Assembly: GCF_007746075.1 (NCBI RefSeq)
Contig: NZ_CP036339.1
Location: 5,051,786 to 5,115,785, forward strand
DNA length: 64,000 nt
Direction of reading: 5' to 3'
DNA from: Lacipirellula limnantheis
GTDB lineage: Bacteria > Planctomycetota > Planctomycetia > Pirellulales > Lacipirellulaceae
Below the pieces are notes generated by a model. That model had not been told where the DNA came from and did no database searches. It saw only the letters and a program-made list of their open reading frames with translations. Positions within the stretch are counted from its first letter, which is position 1, and each line of letters begins with the position of its first letter. Both the position numbers and the translations under genes were made by a program. Shown piece by piece: positions 1 through 10,581 of this stretch.

Positions 1-1
1 G

Positions 2-40
2 AACGTCCTCAACGGGACGCCGCACCTGTGGCTTTCATGA
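2..40 (+). CDS. Possible 3' end of an upstream gene (partial)
   Basis: Frame 2 is open from the window edge to a TGA at 38-40 and ends in NVLNGTPHLWLS. The stop overlaps the ATG at 37 as ATGA, the arrangement of translationally coupled genes. Only 12 residues are visible, so no function can be given, and the frame may not be coding. Confidence 0.3.
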   Translation, partial: NVLNGTPHLWLS

Positions 41-831
41 GCAAGCAACGCCCTGAACCTCCGCCCCAGCCCGCCGGCGGCGAGAAGAAGCCCGCCGCGC
101 CCCCGGCGCCCGATGCGAAGGCGAAACCCGCCAAGGCGCCGAAGCCAAAGGTCCCCTCCCCTTGGCCGTGGGGACCGTTCGCCCGGGTGCTGGTGAGTCT
201 GCTGGTCGCGTTTCACCTGTTCGTCGTGTTCATCTCGCCGTGGGAAATCCAGTTGCGCCCCTCGGTCGTACCCATGGCCGAGCCAGGAGGCCCGCCGCTA
301 GACGCGCAGGGTCGTCCGATTCCGCCGCAGCAGTTCGATCCGAGCAAATACCCGGCGCAACTGCCAGTGCTGCCGATGGCGCTGACCAAGTACCTGCATC
401 ACTACGCGAATCTGCTCTACATCAACAACGGTTACGACTTTTTCTCGCCCGATCCTGGCGTGAGCCATCAAATCAGGTACGAGGTCTTCAATAGCGCGGG
501 CGAAAAAATCGCCGACGGACAATTCCCGAGTCGGCGCGAACAGTGGCCGCGACTGTTCTATCACCGGCACATGATGCTGGTGGAACAGTCGCGCGACCCG
601 ATGGCCGCCGGCCAAGGCTGGGAGTCGGCCATCGCCGAGCGGCTTCTTGAAAAGCACGACGGCGACCGCGTGCGGCTGGTGATGATTCGCCACCACCTCC
701 TCACGCCGCAGCAAGTGAAGGATGGCGGGCGGATCGACGGGCCGGCGACGTACGAGGAAATCGGCGTGATGGATCATCAGCGCACGCGCCCCCGCGCTGC
801 GGAGCAGCTGCCGACGGGAGGAACGCCATGA
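37..831 (+). CDS. Membrane-anchored hypothetical protein, partner of the HTTM protein
   Basis: A 264-residue protein of unknown function. Residues 1-45 are rich in Pro, Ala and Lys and look disordered. One hydrophobic segment (about 52-68, VLVSLLVAFHLFVVFIS) would anchor it in the membrane, and the rest is probably extracytoplasmic. I chose ATG 37 because it forms an ATGA overlap with the possible upstream frame; the frame stays open to the window edge and a GTG lies at 28. Its stop overlaps the next start (ATGA at 828), so the two are probably co-translated. Genes with this anchor commonly accompany HTTM genes in planctomycetes; the functional link is inference. Confidence 0.75.
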   Translation: MSKQRPEPPPQPAGGEKKPAAPPAPDAKAKPAKAPKPKVPSPWPWGPFARVLVSLLVAFHLFVVFISPWEIQLRPSVVPMAEPGGPPLDAQGRPIPPQQFDPSKYPAQLPVLPMALTKYLHHYANLLYINNGYDFFSPDPGVSHQIRYEVFNSAGEKIADGQFPSRREQWPRLFYHRHMMLVEQSRDPMAAGQGWESAIAERLLEKHDGDRVRLVMIRHHLLTPQQVKDGGRIDGPATYEEIGVMDHQRTRPRAAEQLPTGGTP

Positions 832-1799
832 CCACGCTTGTTGCTTCGACGCGCAACTACTTCGCCGAGCTTTGGCGGGCCTGGAACAACTTCTGGTTCA
901 CGCCCACCGACCCGGCGACGCTCGCGCTGATCCGCCTGCTCGCCGGCGGCATGATGCTCTATACCCATTTCATTTGGTCTTTCGATTTGGCGGGGTTCAT
1001 TGGCCGCGACGGGTATACGCCCGTCGAGTTCCTGAAGCAGATGCCGGGGCGCGAATGGTCGGTCTGGTCGATTTTCGACTGGATTGGTCCGAACTGGCTG
1101 CTCTGGACGGTTCATATTCTGGCGCTCGGCGTGTTCCTCTGTCTGTTCCTCGGGCTGTTTTCGCGCATCGCCGCCGTGCTGGCGTATCTGCTGGCCGTGT
1201 CGTACGTGCAGCGTGTCACCCCAGGAGCCTATTTTGGGCTCGATAAAACGAACTGCATGCTGGCTATGTATCTGATGCTGGGCCCGTGCGGGGCGCGCTA
1301 CTCGCTCGACCGGCTGTGGCGGCTGCGCCGCGGCGACGCCAGCGAGCCGGCGCCGAGCACCGCCGCCAACGTGGCCATCAGGCTCATGCAGCTTCATTTG
1401 TGCGTCGTCTATTTCTTCTCGGCGCTCGCGAAACTTGAAGGGAACACCTGGCGACTGGGCACGGCGCTCTGGTGGGCGGCCGGCAACTACGAGTACCAAT
1501 CGTTGCCGCTCACATGGCTGGCGGACTGGCCGATCCTGGTGGCGCTGTTCACTCATCTCACCGTGTTCTGGGAATTGAGTTATCCGTTTTTGGTGTGGAA
1601 TCGCTTTAGCCGTCAGTTGGTCATCTGGACGGCGGTCGCGATTCACGGCGGCATCGCCTTGTTCATGGGGATGATCACGTTCGGGCTGGCGATGATTTTC
1701 GCGAACCTGTCGTTCCTCAAACCGGAGACGGTGCGGCGGTGGGTCGATCCCGTGGCGAGTCGGGTTTCGTTGGCGCTGGTAGGTAAGAAGGTTGGGTAG
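828..1799 (+). CDS. HTTM domain integral membrane protein (gamma-carboxylase-like)
   Basis: A 323-residue polytopic membrane protein with several hydrophobic spans, for example about 95-125 (GVFLCLFLGLFSRIAAVLAY) and 185-205. The N-terminal Trp-rich stretch with DPATLALIRLL and the later FFSALAKLEG segment match HTTM proteins, the family of vitamin K-dependent gamma-carboxylase. Bacterial members have no settled substrate, and I see no proof of carboxylase activity. It is coupled to the preceding gene by a 4-base ATGA overlap, so the pair probably works together at the membrane. Confidence 0.8.
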   Translation: MTTLVASTRNYFAELWRAWNNFWFTPTDPATLALIRLLAGGMMLYTHFIWSFDLAGFIGRDGYTPVEFLKQMPGREWSVWSIFDWIGPNWLLWTVHILALGVFLCLFLGLFSRIAAVLAYLLAVSYVQRVTPGAYFGLDKTNCMLAMYLMLGPCGARYSLDRLWRLRRGDASEPAPSTAANVAIRLMQLHLCVVYFFSALAKLEGNTWRLGTALWWAAGNYEYQSLPLTWLADWPILVALFTHLTVFWELSYPFLVWNRFSRQLVIWTAVAIHGGIALFMGMITFGLAMIFANLSFLKPETVRRWVDPVASRVSLALVGKKVG

Positions 1800-2337
1800 G
1801 GAAAGTCTGCCGTGGGGCGCCGGGGCCGGGGTCGCCCCGGCTCGCTGGCTTGGGTGAGTCAAGCTGCCCGGAGGATGCTTGGCGTCGGACCCGGCGAGAC
1901 GGCCAAGGCGGCCATTTTCATTTCGTGGCTGACTCAGGGCAAAATGGACGATACTCCGGGTGCGCGCCTCGCCACGCGCGCCACATAGCGCGTGTCGCGA
2001 GGGGTATCCGCAGCCGCGTTCGATCCAAGCCGCGTTGAGCCGCGACGCGCCCTTGGCCACGTTGGCCATCTTCACAGCGGCTCGCGAAGGCAGATTAGGC
2101 GACGGCGGTCGCCCGCTTCTAGTTTTGCCTCATCGCTAAGAAACCTCGATCCAGCGCGTGGGGGGCCGCTGCGCGGCAACGCGATGCAGTCCGATTATTC
2201 GTCATAGCACTTCCGAGAACCTCGCCGAATGCGAAGTTAGCGGCTAAGAGATTGGTCGGGAGCGTACTGGCGCGAGCTTCGACTTCCGATATTCACTCAG
2301 GGAGACCTCCTGAACTCTTGCTGAAGCGAGTGTCGGT
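1800..2337. other. Intergenic region, 538 bp
   Basis: No convincing gene. A perfect GC hairpin (CCGGGG-TCG-CCCCGG, 1826-1840) follows the HTTM stop but has no T-tract. An imperfect direct repeat (ggccaaggcggccatttt near 1903; ggccacgttggccatctt near 2056) is also present. The promoter of the following secreted protein should lie here, but I cannot place it. Confidence 0.5.
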
Positions 2338-5300
2338 ATGAGCCTGCGTCGTCAGCGTCATTCTTTCGCCAATCCGCAACGTCGCTTCTTGCAGATTGAA
2401 ACGCTCGAACCACGCCAGATGCTCAGCGGCAATCCGGTGGTCATCCCGATTGTCAGCGGGACGACATACTCGTTCAAAGACGCCGACAACACGTCAGTAA
2501 GAATCAAACTGACCGGCGCCGGCAGCGGCCAGCTTACCCTGACCAACGGCCTAGCGACTGGCGGGGCGATCGACACGCTGACGATTTCCGGAACCACGGC
2601 GAAATCGCAATTGGTGATTACCGCCAGCGGCGGCGGCGACGGCTATTCGACGATCAACAGTCTGGTCGTGGGACAGAACCCTGGAAGCGGCGAGATTCTC
2701 AAACAGTTCACGGGGTCTGGCATCAACGTCTCGCCTGGCGGGCTGCTGCAGTTTTACGGCTCCGTGGGGTCAATTACCATTGACGACCTCGGTTCCGGGG
2801 CCGCCGTCAACGTCACGGGGGGGATCTCGAAAAGATTTACTGCTGACGAGTTTGACGCGAATTCCTCGATTAACGTCGCTGGCACATTAGCGTCGCTAAA
2901 CGTGCAAACCATCGACGCCGGCGTCGACGTCGTCGCAAATCAACTGACGAAGATTACCGTCGGCAATTCCATGACCGGGGCCAACGTGAACGTCGGCTCC
3001 GGCGGCATCAACTCGGCGTTTTTTCAGAATCTCATCAGTTCAAACGTCTGGACAAGCGGCAATATTCTCACGGCCACGATCCAAGCGTCGAGCACTGGCT
3101 CCGCCCTCGCCGCCAATCGCGCACCTGGTTCTGACAACGTCTTCGGCACGCTCGACGACTTCACCATCAACGCCGCTAACGCAGCCAACGCGTCGATTGG
3201 ACCCGTAACGCTCAACGGAGCCGTGGGAACCGGTTCCAACGCCTTGCAGTTGATCTCGACTGGAACCGTGGGCGCCGTGACGGTCCCTGCCATGCAACCC
3301 CAGCCTGACGTCATCGATCAGGCGATCTCTCAATTCATTCCGCTAGAGATCGCCCAAGCGGTCGCCAATGCCACCGGTTACGGGGACGATGACGTCTGGA
3401 TCGCGGTCTTCGGTCAAGAAATAGTTACGCCAGGGCCGGGACAGGTTCCAGGCATTGGAACCACTTACTTTCTGGACGCGGCCAACCTCAATACGGCGGG
3501 CGCCAGCGGCCAGCCGACCCCCATCCCCATTTCCACCGCCACGTTGAACGTGGGACTCAATACGCCCGACCTTGCGATCCTGCCGAGCTCGACCATTGCG
3601 ACGTGGGCGAACGCTTCGTCGCCCTGGGGGAGCAATCTCCAATTGCCCGTGCCGCAACCGGGCAACCAATACACCGGCCGCATCGTCATTTCCGTGGGGG
3701 CCCCCATTCAGGCGCAAGTCGTCGCCTCCAACGGCACCGTGGCGGCTCCGAGCGCATCGAGTTCCACCGACCCCAGCACCGGCACGTTTTACGATTTTTT
3801 GGAGTTCACCGTCACCAACAGCGCGTCCGGCGTCCCCAGTCTCGACGTCGACACCTCGCAGGTCGACTCCTTCGGCCTGCCGATGACGCTGCAGTTCTTC
3901 CAAGACGTGCTGGCTCAGAATCCATTCAACGTGAACTTCACGGGAAACACGGCGACCAGCAGCAAGACGGTCAACGGCCTCTCCAGCGTGGCTGGTTTGA
4001 AAGTCGGGCAGATCGTCACCGGCGCCGGCATTCCTGCCGGAGCGATTATCGATGCCGTCGGCACGAGCAGCATCACGTTGAGCCTCGCGGCCTCGGCGAC
4101 GGCCACTGGCGTGTCGCTCTCCGCGCTCAACGGCGGACCCGTCGGCGTCGACGGCACGAGAAACGAAATACTCGACGGCGGCAACGCCAATTCACTGCTG
4201 ACGTTTCTCAACGACCAACTGACCGCCGGTAATGAAGGGGCCCGACCCTTCCTGCAGTCGGCCGCGCCGTTCGAGATCGCCGGAGCGATTCCCATCAACG
4301 GCGCCACCGCCAGCGGTTCGCTGATCGTCTACACCGACAGCACGGTCGGTTTGACCAACGGAGACTCCGTCTCGATTTCCGGCGTGTTGGGAACGACCGC
4401 GGCTAACGGCGTCTTTGCCGTCAGCAACGTCACCGCCAACTCGTTCCAGCTCGTCGGCGCCACCAGCAACGGCGCGTACGTCTCGGGCGGCGCCTGGTCG
4501 ATGGCGATCACCGGCGCCTCGAATCCTGGCGCCGGCCCTGGGAATCCGATCGTCATCACCGCCTCCAGCACCGGTAATTTGCAAAACGGCGATCTGGTCG
4601 AGATCACGGGCGTGCAAGGCAACACCAACGCCAACGGGTTCTTCTTCGTCTCCAACGTCACGGCCACCACGTTCACGCTCGTCGGCTCCGACGGCAGCGG
4701 CGCGACCTACACGACCGGCGGGACGTGGCGCGTGTTTGACAGCGGGCCGCGGCTCGTTTCGCCGAAGGACGTCGTCGAAGGGCTCTCCAGCGCCGCCTCG
4801 CTCAATCAACTCAACAATTACTTCAACGAAGCAATCGACGACTTCTTTCTGCAGTACCTCCCGGCGACTGAGCAAAATGCGATGGGAACCAACGGCGGCG
4901 GCCAGACGTTTAGCATCGTCTCCAACGCTTCCGGTTCGAATCTTACCTACACCGGCACCGTGAAAAACCTGGGGACGTCGTTCGGTTACGGCTTGTTTCT
5001 CACGACGCCGACGAGCCAACTGCCGTTCGTCATTTTCTATCCGTTTACCACGGCGAATACGCCTTCTGGCTATACGCCCCAATTCACAACCGTGGCGCCT
5101 CAGCCCTGGCTAACGACCGCCGGCCTCGAAGGCCAATCGGCGTCCCAGATGGTGTTCGCCTGCGACGGGTACTTCGCCGATAACACGTTCCGCGCCGCCT
5201 ACTACGGACTCTCGACTGGCTGGTCGACGGTCCTCGGCGATCTCGAGGACTCGATCGCGTCGGCGTTCAATCGCGGCATCGCGCTAGAAGCCCCCGGCAC

Positions 5301-6570
5301 CTGGGGGGATCGGTCCACCTGGTTTCAGCAAGGCAACGGTCAAGCGGGTAAATACAACTATTGGGTCCAGTACTGGCACGAGTCGGGCCTGGCCGTCAAC
5401 GACCTGGCGTACGCGTTCCCTTACGACGACAAGTACGGCAGCAGCACCAATCTCAACGTCAGCCAGGTCGGGCTGGCGCGCGTGCTGCTCAACACTTGGA
5501 GCAATTTGCAGCAACCGACGACCACGACCTTCCTCAATTTCCCTGCATCCGCCCAGCAACAGGGACAGATCACGCTCACCGCCAACGCCGGCCCCCCGTT
5601 GAACCCCAATCCCATGGAAGGAACGATCACGTTCTTCATCGACGGCGTGGCGATCAACTCCAACGACTTCAGTTCCTCGCCGCCGCAACAACCGACTCCC
5701 GTCGACGGCAGCGGCAACGCGACGATCACCGCCACGCTACCTGCACTTTCCAGCGGCAGCACCACGCATACCTACATCGTCACCGCCGTGTACTCGGGCG
5801 ACCAATACACCGCGCCTAGCATTGCCTACCAGCCGCTCAAGCTCGTCGGCGTTAACGGCGACTTCCTGATGACCGTCAATCCCGATCAGGCGGCTCTCGG
5901 CGCAAGCGTCAACGTCAGCGCGACGCTGCCGGGTTCGACCTTCAACGGCGCCGTCGCGCTCAGCATCGCCCATAGCGATGGAACGGGGAGCCAGGCGCTC
6001 TCGACGACCAACGTGACGAGTTCCAACTGGAACGCCAACGTCACGATCCCGACGAATCTCTTAACCTTCACCGGCGACCTGACGATGAACGGTAACCTGA
6101 TCCAGAACGTGTCGAGCGTCGTCGATCTGCTTGAGGGCCAAACGATCACGAATGCCAATTTTACCGGTGCGCCCACGATCACCGCCATTACGCCCCCCAG
6201 TCTGAACTTGAGTCAGGCTGCTCTCAAGACAGGCACGGTGACCTTCCTCTCCAACGGCGTCCAGTTCACGGCAACGGCCATCGAGAACCAAACGACGCTC
6301 ACGGGGCTCAACTCGTTGGCCGGTTTGGCCGCCAACGTCGCGATTACGCAAGTCACCGGCAACAGTGAATTGTTGCAGCCTGGCACGACGGTCGTTTCGC
6401 TGGTGCAAGGATCGGTGCAGGTCAACGGCAACGCCCAACATGCGGCGACCGGCGTCACGATCACCAGCAACGGCGCCGGAGCCATCTTCCCTGTAACCGC
6501 GGTCTTCACGCCGACCAGCGGCGGACCTTTCACGGCCAACATGGGATTCCAGGGCCCTGTCTTACCGTAG
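2338..6570 (+). CDS. Secreted GH64-like beta-1,3-glucanase with LEPR motif and repeat modules
   Basis: A 1410-residue secreted protein. Residues 21-31 (IETLEPRQMLS) form the planctomycete N-terminal LEPR motif of exported giant proteins. About 340-515 resembles the first half of glycoside hydrolase family 64 (laminaripentaose-producing beta-1,3-glucanase): VWIAVFGQ, then FLEFTV with candidate catalytic Glu489, then VDSFGLP with candidate Asp510. The second half resumes at about 790-1055 (ARPFLQ earlier, YNYWVQYWHES, AYAFPYDD). Between them lie a module at about 535-605 and two FCCH-like repeats at about 660-805 (NGDSVSISGV, NGDLVEITGV). An Ig-like domain (about 1085-1165, IVTAVYSGD) and further repeats end the protein. 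It probably degrades beta-1,3-glucans such as algal laminarin outside the cell. Catalytic assignments rest on motif position only. Confidence 0.75.
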   Translation: MSLRRQRHSFANPQRRFLQIETLEPRQMLSGNPVVIPIVSGTTYSFKDADNTSVRIKLTGAGSGQLTLTNGLATGGAIDTLTISGTTAKSQLVITASGGGDGYSTINSLVVGQNPGSGEILKQFTGSGINVSPGGLLQFYGSVGSITIDDLGSGAAVNVTGGISKRFTADEFDANSSINVAGTLASLNVQTIDAGVDVVANQLTKITVGNSMTGANVNVGSGGINSAFFQNLISSNVWTSGNILTATIQASSTGSALAANRAPGSDNVFGTLDDFTINAANAANASIGPVTLNGAVGTGSNALQLISTGTVGAVTVPAMQPQPDVIDQAISQFIPLEIAQAVANATGYGDDDVWIAVFGQEIVTPGPGQVPGIGTTYFLDAANLNTAGASGQPTPIPISTATLNVGLNTPDLAILPSSTIATWANASSPWGSNLQLPVPQPGNQYTGRIVISVGAPIQAQVVASNGTVAAPSASSSTDPSTGTFYDFLEFTVTNSASGVPSLDVDTSQVDSFGLPMTLQFFQDVLAQNPFNVNFTGNTATSSKTVNGLSSVAGLKVGQIVTGAGIPAGAIIDAVGTSSITLSLAASATATGVSLSALNGGPVGVDGTRNEILDGGNANSLLTFLNDQLTAGNEGARPFLQSAAPFEIAGAIPINGATASGSLIVYTDSTVGLTNGDSVSISGVLGTTAANGVFAVSNVTANSFQLVGATSNGAYVSGGAWSMAITGASNPGAGPGNPIVITASSTGNLQNGDLVEITGVQGNTNANGFFFVSNVTATTFTLVGSDGSGATYTTGGTWRVFDSGPRLVSPKDVVEGLSSAASLNQLNNYFNEAIDDFFLQYLPATEQNAMGTNGGGQTFSIVSNASGSNLTYTGTVKNLGTSFGYGLFLTTPTSQLPFVIFYPFTTANTPSGYTPQFTTVAPQPWLTTAGLEGQSASQMVFACDGYFADNTFRAAYYGLSTGWSTVLGDLEDSIASAFNRGIALEAPGTWGDRSTWFQQGNGQAGKYNYWVQYWHESGLAVNDLAYAFPYDDKYGSSTNLNVSQVGLARVLLNTWSNLQQPTTTTFLNFPASAQQQGQITLTANAGPPLNPNPMEGTITFFIDGVAINSNDFSSSPPQQPTPVDGSGNATITATLPALSSGSTTHTYIVTAVYSGDQYTAPSIAYQPLKLVGVNGDFLMTVNPDQAALGASVNVSATLPGSTFNGAVALSIAHSDGTGSQALSTTNVTSSNWNANVTIPTNLLTFTGDLTMNGNLIQNVSSVVDLLEGQTITNANFTGAPTITAITPPSLNLSQAALKTGTVTFLSNGVQFTATAIENQTTLTGLNSLAGLAANVAITQVTGNSELLQPGTTVVSLVQGSVQVNGNAQHAATGVTITSNGAGAIFPVTAVFTPTSGGPFTANMGFQGPVLP

Positions 6571-6719
6571 CAAGAGCGTTGCACGGTCCAGCAATCAACC
6601 GCCAAGCACGCCGGCATTGATGGAAGTTGCATGCGCTGCATGTTGCGGCGAGGCGATTGGGGAATGAGAATAGCTTCTGCCCGGTCGCCGTCCGTTTCTC
6701 AGACTCGGAACCCACAGCC

Positions 6720-7205
6720 ATGTCCCGCCGCGCCGTCTACACCGGCTCGTTTGATCCCATTTCGCTGGGACATCTCAACGTCATCGAGCGCAGCAGCCGG
6801 CTGGTCGACGACCTCGTCGTCGGCGTTGGACACAATATCGACAAGCAGTCGCTCTTCACGGCGCAGGAGCGCGTCGACCTGATTAAGCTCGCCACGCAGC
6901 ATCTGCCGAACGTCGAGGTGAAGATGTTCTCGGGGCTGGCGGTGCGGTTCGTCCGCGAATGCGGCTCGCGGGTGATCGTCCGCGGCGTACGCTCGCTGGG
7001 CGACATCGAGGCCGAGTTCACGATGACGCTGGCCAACCGACAGCTCGACCCCGATATCGAGACAGTCTTCCTGATGGCCGACGATCAGTACTCGCACGTC
7101 TCGAGTTCGCTCATCAAGCAGATCGCCTCGCTCGCCGGCGACGAAGAACTCGCCCGGTTCGTGCCACGGGTGATTATTCCGCATTTGCGGGCGAAAATTG
7201 GATAG
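6720..7205 (+). CDS. coaD: Phosphopantetheine adenylyltransferase
   Basis: CoaD transfers AMP from ATP to 4'-phosphopantetheine, making dephospho-CoA, the penultimate step of coenzyme A synthesis, in the cytoplasm. The 161-residue length is the family's usual size. The nucleotidyltransferase motif GSFDPISLGH (residues 9-18) carries the catalytic His18; RGVRSLGDIEAE binds substrate, and SSSLIKQIASLAGD is the C-terminal ATP-binding motif. The reading frame extends upstream to 6627, but the ATG at 6720 gives the canonical N-terminus (MSRRAVYTGSFDP). It is a single gene on the plus strand, 149 bp after the glucanase. Confidence 0.96.
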   Translation: MSRRAVYTGSFDPISLGHLNVIERSSRLVDDLVVGVGHNIDKQSLFTAQERVDLIKLATQHLPNVEVKMFSGLAVRFVRECGSRVIVRGVRSLGDIEAEFTMTLANRQLDPDIETVFLMADDQYSHVSSSLIKQIASLAGDEELARFVPRVIIPHLRAKIG

Positions 7206-7269
7206 CCTACACTCCACGCTTCGAAAAGTCTGTTGCAATTCAGCTACTTAAATTGAGGATGCAAGCCGC

Positions 7270-7569
7270 ATGAATGCCGCAGCACTCTATTTGATTGTGC
7301 TAATCGGAGTTCCGGCTTATCTGATATATCTATTCGCCAGTTGGGCTTATCGGGACGGCGAATCACGAGGCAAGTCAGGTTGGCTTGTGATTCTGTTAGT
7401 ACTGAGCGGATTCCCTGTGGGTTTGGTCGCGTGGCTTACGCTTCGTCCTGAAGTTGTGAGCCGCCCTCCCAACAGATCTCGCCCCATCGTCGGGCCAGGA
7501 ACCGCCTACGAGGCGTCGACTAGCCGGATTGTTGACGTGGCTCGCGAGAAGGGGTCGCTGTTGCGTTAG
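7270..7569 (+). CDS. Small membrane protein of unknown function
   Basis: A 99-residue protein with two predicted membrane segments, about 4-24 (ALYLIVLIGVPAYLIYLFAS) and 36-57 (SGWLVILLVLSGFPVGLVAWL), joined by a short charged loop (RDGESRGK). The C-terminal 40 residues are polar with Arg-Pro stretches. It lies 64 bp after coaD on the same strand. Base composition here is more AT-rich than in the neighbours, which may point to a younger gene. No family is recognised. Confidence 0.6.
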   Translation: MNAAALYLIVLIGVPAYLIYLFASWAYRDGESRGKSGWLVILLVLSGFPVGLVAWLTLRPEVVSRPPNRSRPIVGPGTAYEASTSRIVDVAREKGSLLR

Positions 7570-7595
7570 CCGCCCCGCGACCGCCGGTCGCGGCT

Positions 7596-8759
7596 TTATC
7601 GCACTGAAGTGCGGCTGTCGCGGCGGTAGCCGCGCGGGGTTTGGCCGGTTTGGCGTTTGAACGCGACCGACAGATACTCCGCGTGCGGAAAGCCGGTGCG
7701 GCGGGCGATTTCGGCAAGCGTCAAGTCCGTCTCGCGCAGCAGCCGCGAAGTTCGTTCGATGCGAATCCGCATGATCTCGGCGTGGGGCGTCCGGCCGATC
7801 AGTTTTTGGAAACGATGTTCCAGCATGCGCCGCGAAAGCGGAACGACGCGCAGCACGTCGCCGACGGAAATGCCGTCGCAGGCGTGTTCGCGGATGAACC
7901 GCAGCGCCGACACCACATCGGCGTCGTCGACGGCGTAGACGTCGCTTGATTGACGCTGGGCCACGCCGCGGGGCGGGATAAGTATGGCCTCGCCGACGAT
8001 CCGCTCCCCGCCCATCATCTGATCGAGGAGTTTGGCCGCTTCGTAGCCGGCGCGGTGGGTGTCGGGGATGACGCTGGAGAGAGGCGGCGTGCAGAGGCGG
8101 CATAAGCGGGCGTCGTCGTCGACGCCGATGACCGCCACCTGCTCTGGCACCGCGATGTCGAGCTCACGACAAACGTCAAGCAATTGCTGGCCGCCAAAGT
8201 CGTAACAGGCCATGATGCCGATGGGCTTGGGAAGCTTGCGCACCCAGGCGATCAGCCGGCGGCGTTCGCGGGCCCAAGAGAAGCCCTTTTCGACGCGCGA
8301 CGCGGCGCGGAAAACCTGGCAGTTGCAACCGCTTTGCCGGGCGAACTCGGTGAAGTGATCCTCCCGCCACTGCGACCAGTTGAAGCTTGGTTCGCCATAA
8401 AAGGCGAGCTCGCGAAAGCCGCGTTCCGTGAGATGCGACGCAGCCAGGCGGGCGATTTCGCGATCGTTGGTTTCGACCCACGGGAGTTCGGGGACGCGGC
8501 GGGCGGCGGAAACGTCGACGGCGGGGAGACCCGATCGTTTGACGGCCGTGGCGATGGCCTCGGTCTCGATCCGCGCGATGATGCCGTCTCCCTGCCAGTT
8601 GTTGAACCACAACGGCGGCTTGGCGCCGCGCTGCTGCTCGCCGATGTAGATCGACCAGAGCTCGTGCTCGCGCTGGTACGCGATGATCCCGTCGAGCAGC
8701 CCACGCGAGTAGGCGTTCGACGTTTCGAGCAACAGGGCGACGGAGCGTCGTTTACGCAT
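7596..8759 (-). CDS. XylR-like AraC family transcriptional regulator
   Basis: A 387-residue regulator with two parts. Residues about 4-270 form a periplasmic-binding-protein/LacI-type sugar sensor (RSVALLLETSNAYSRGLL; VAVIGVDDDARLC; SSVIPD), as in E. coli XylR. About 280-380 hold an AraC double helix-turn-helix (ISVGDVLRVVPLSRRMLEHRF; TLAEIARRTGFPHAEYLSVAF). Such proteins bind a sugar and activate nearby operons. The ATG at 8759 gives the normal N-terminus (MRKRRSVALLLE); a TTG at 8807 is less likely. It is divergent from a Gfo/Idh/MocA oxidoreductase across a 484-bp gap, so that gene and perhaps the following 1777-residue protein are its probable targets. The ligand is unknown. Confidence 0.9.
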   Translation of the reverse strand: MRKRRSVALLLETSNAYSRGLLDGIIAYQREHELWSIYIGEQQRGAKPPLWFNNWQGDGIIARIETEAIATAVKRSGLPAVDVSAARRVPELPWVETNDREIARLAASHLTERGFRELAFYGEPSFNWSQWREDHFTEFARQSGCNCQVFRAASRVEKGFSWARERRRLIAWVRKLPKPIGIMACYDFGGQQLLDVCRELDIAVPEQVAVIGVDDDARLCRLCTPPLSSVIPDTHRAGYEAAKLLDQMMGGERIVGEAILIPPRGVAQRQSSDVYAVDDADVVSALRFIREHACDGISVGDVLRVVPLSRRMLEHRFQKLIGRTPHAEIMRIRIERTSRLLRETDLTLAEIARRTGFPHAEYLSVAFKRQTGQTPRGYRRDSRTSVR

Positions 8760-9243
8760 GAGTTCAAACAACTGCGGAGAAAACAAAACTGAGCCGGCAA
8801 GCGCCAAGAGAATGCGAGGAAGAGGGAATGCTCATCGGCACGACTCCTCGCTAATGGAAATTCGATCAGCGAAGATTAGCGTTCCCCTGAATTTTTCTAC
8901 TCATCTCATCCGCATCTTCCGTTGCGCTCGTCGTGCCGTCGTGGTTCAATTCCCGAGTTTCATTTCTTGGGCGCCTGGCGCCTGGCAGGGAACGTTTTTA
9001 TTTTGAGCCGGCCGAGATGGCCCGATTATTTGGTCGATTGACGCCTCAGTTAGCGATTGCTGGAGTTTAATTCGGCGGCCGCGCCGTTTTAATCGTTCGT
9101 GTAAAAGATCGCATCTCTTCTGCGCTTTTTCTCATTCTGGCTTGCGAAACGGCTGGTTAGGATCGATATTCTGGGGACTTCTCCTTACCTTCTCGCGGCA
9201 AGCGGTTCGCGAACAACTCTCTGGCTTCCAAAGGGGCGGCGAT
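8760..9243. promoter_or_regulatory. Divergent promoter region between regulator and oxidoreductase
   Basis: This 484-bp gap separates two divergent genes and should hold both promoters and the regulator's binding sites. Visible structure: the repeat at 8849-8886, a tandem gcgcctggcgcctgg near 8971-8985, and AT-rich stretches around 9060-9135. I cannot assign -35/-10 boxes or an operator with confidence. Confidence 0.45.
8849..8886. repeat. Repeat family C, copy 1 (cgctaat...attagcg)
   Basis: Inverted arms cgctaat (8849-8855) and attagcg (8875-8881) flank a core that includes gatcagcgaagat, followed by ttccc. A longer copy with the same core and the same gattagcgttccc end lies at 43381-43435. 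The shared core and ends suggest one dispersed intergenic element. Confidence 0.55.
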
Positions 9244-10362
<1,119 letters not shown>

Positions 10363-10581
10363 TTTCCGGGGCGTTCCTCGGCTGGCCGGGGGGCGTCCGA
10401 CGTCGTTCTGCACGCGCGGGCCGACTGATCTGAGCTTGTCCATTCAATCTGCGGGCGGTCGCCGACCCGAGACGACTTGCTGAAACCATGAAGGATGGTG
10501 GTTTAGAGCGAAATCGGCGTCGCAGACGCCTCCGACGATTAGCATGGATGAAATTGACTGACACTCTAAGGAACTTCCTCG

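Noticed and set aside
1825..1841. Terminator after the HTTM gene
   Set aside because: The hairpin is strong but lacks a T-tract, so I leave it as unassigned structure.
777..2075. 432-residue minus-strand frame opposite the HTTM gene
   Set aside because: It covers a conserved membrane protein on the other strand and is a low-complexity, His/Arg/Glu-rich translation with no domain.
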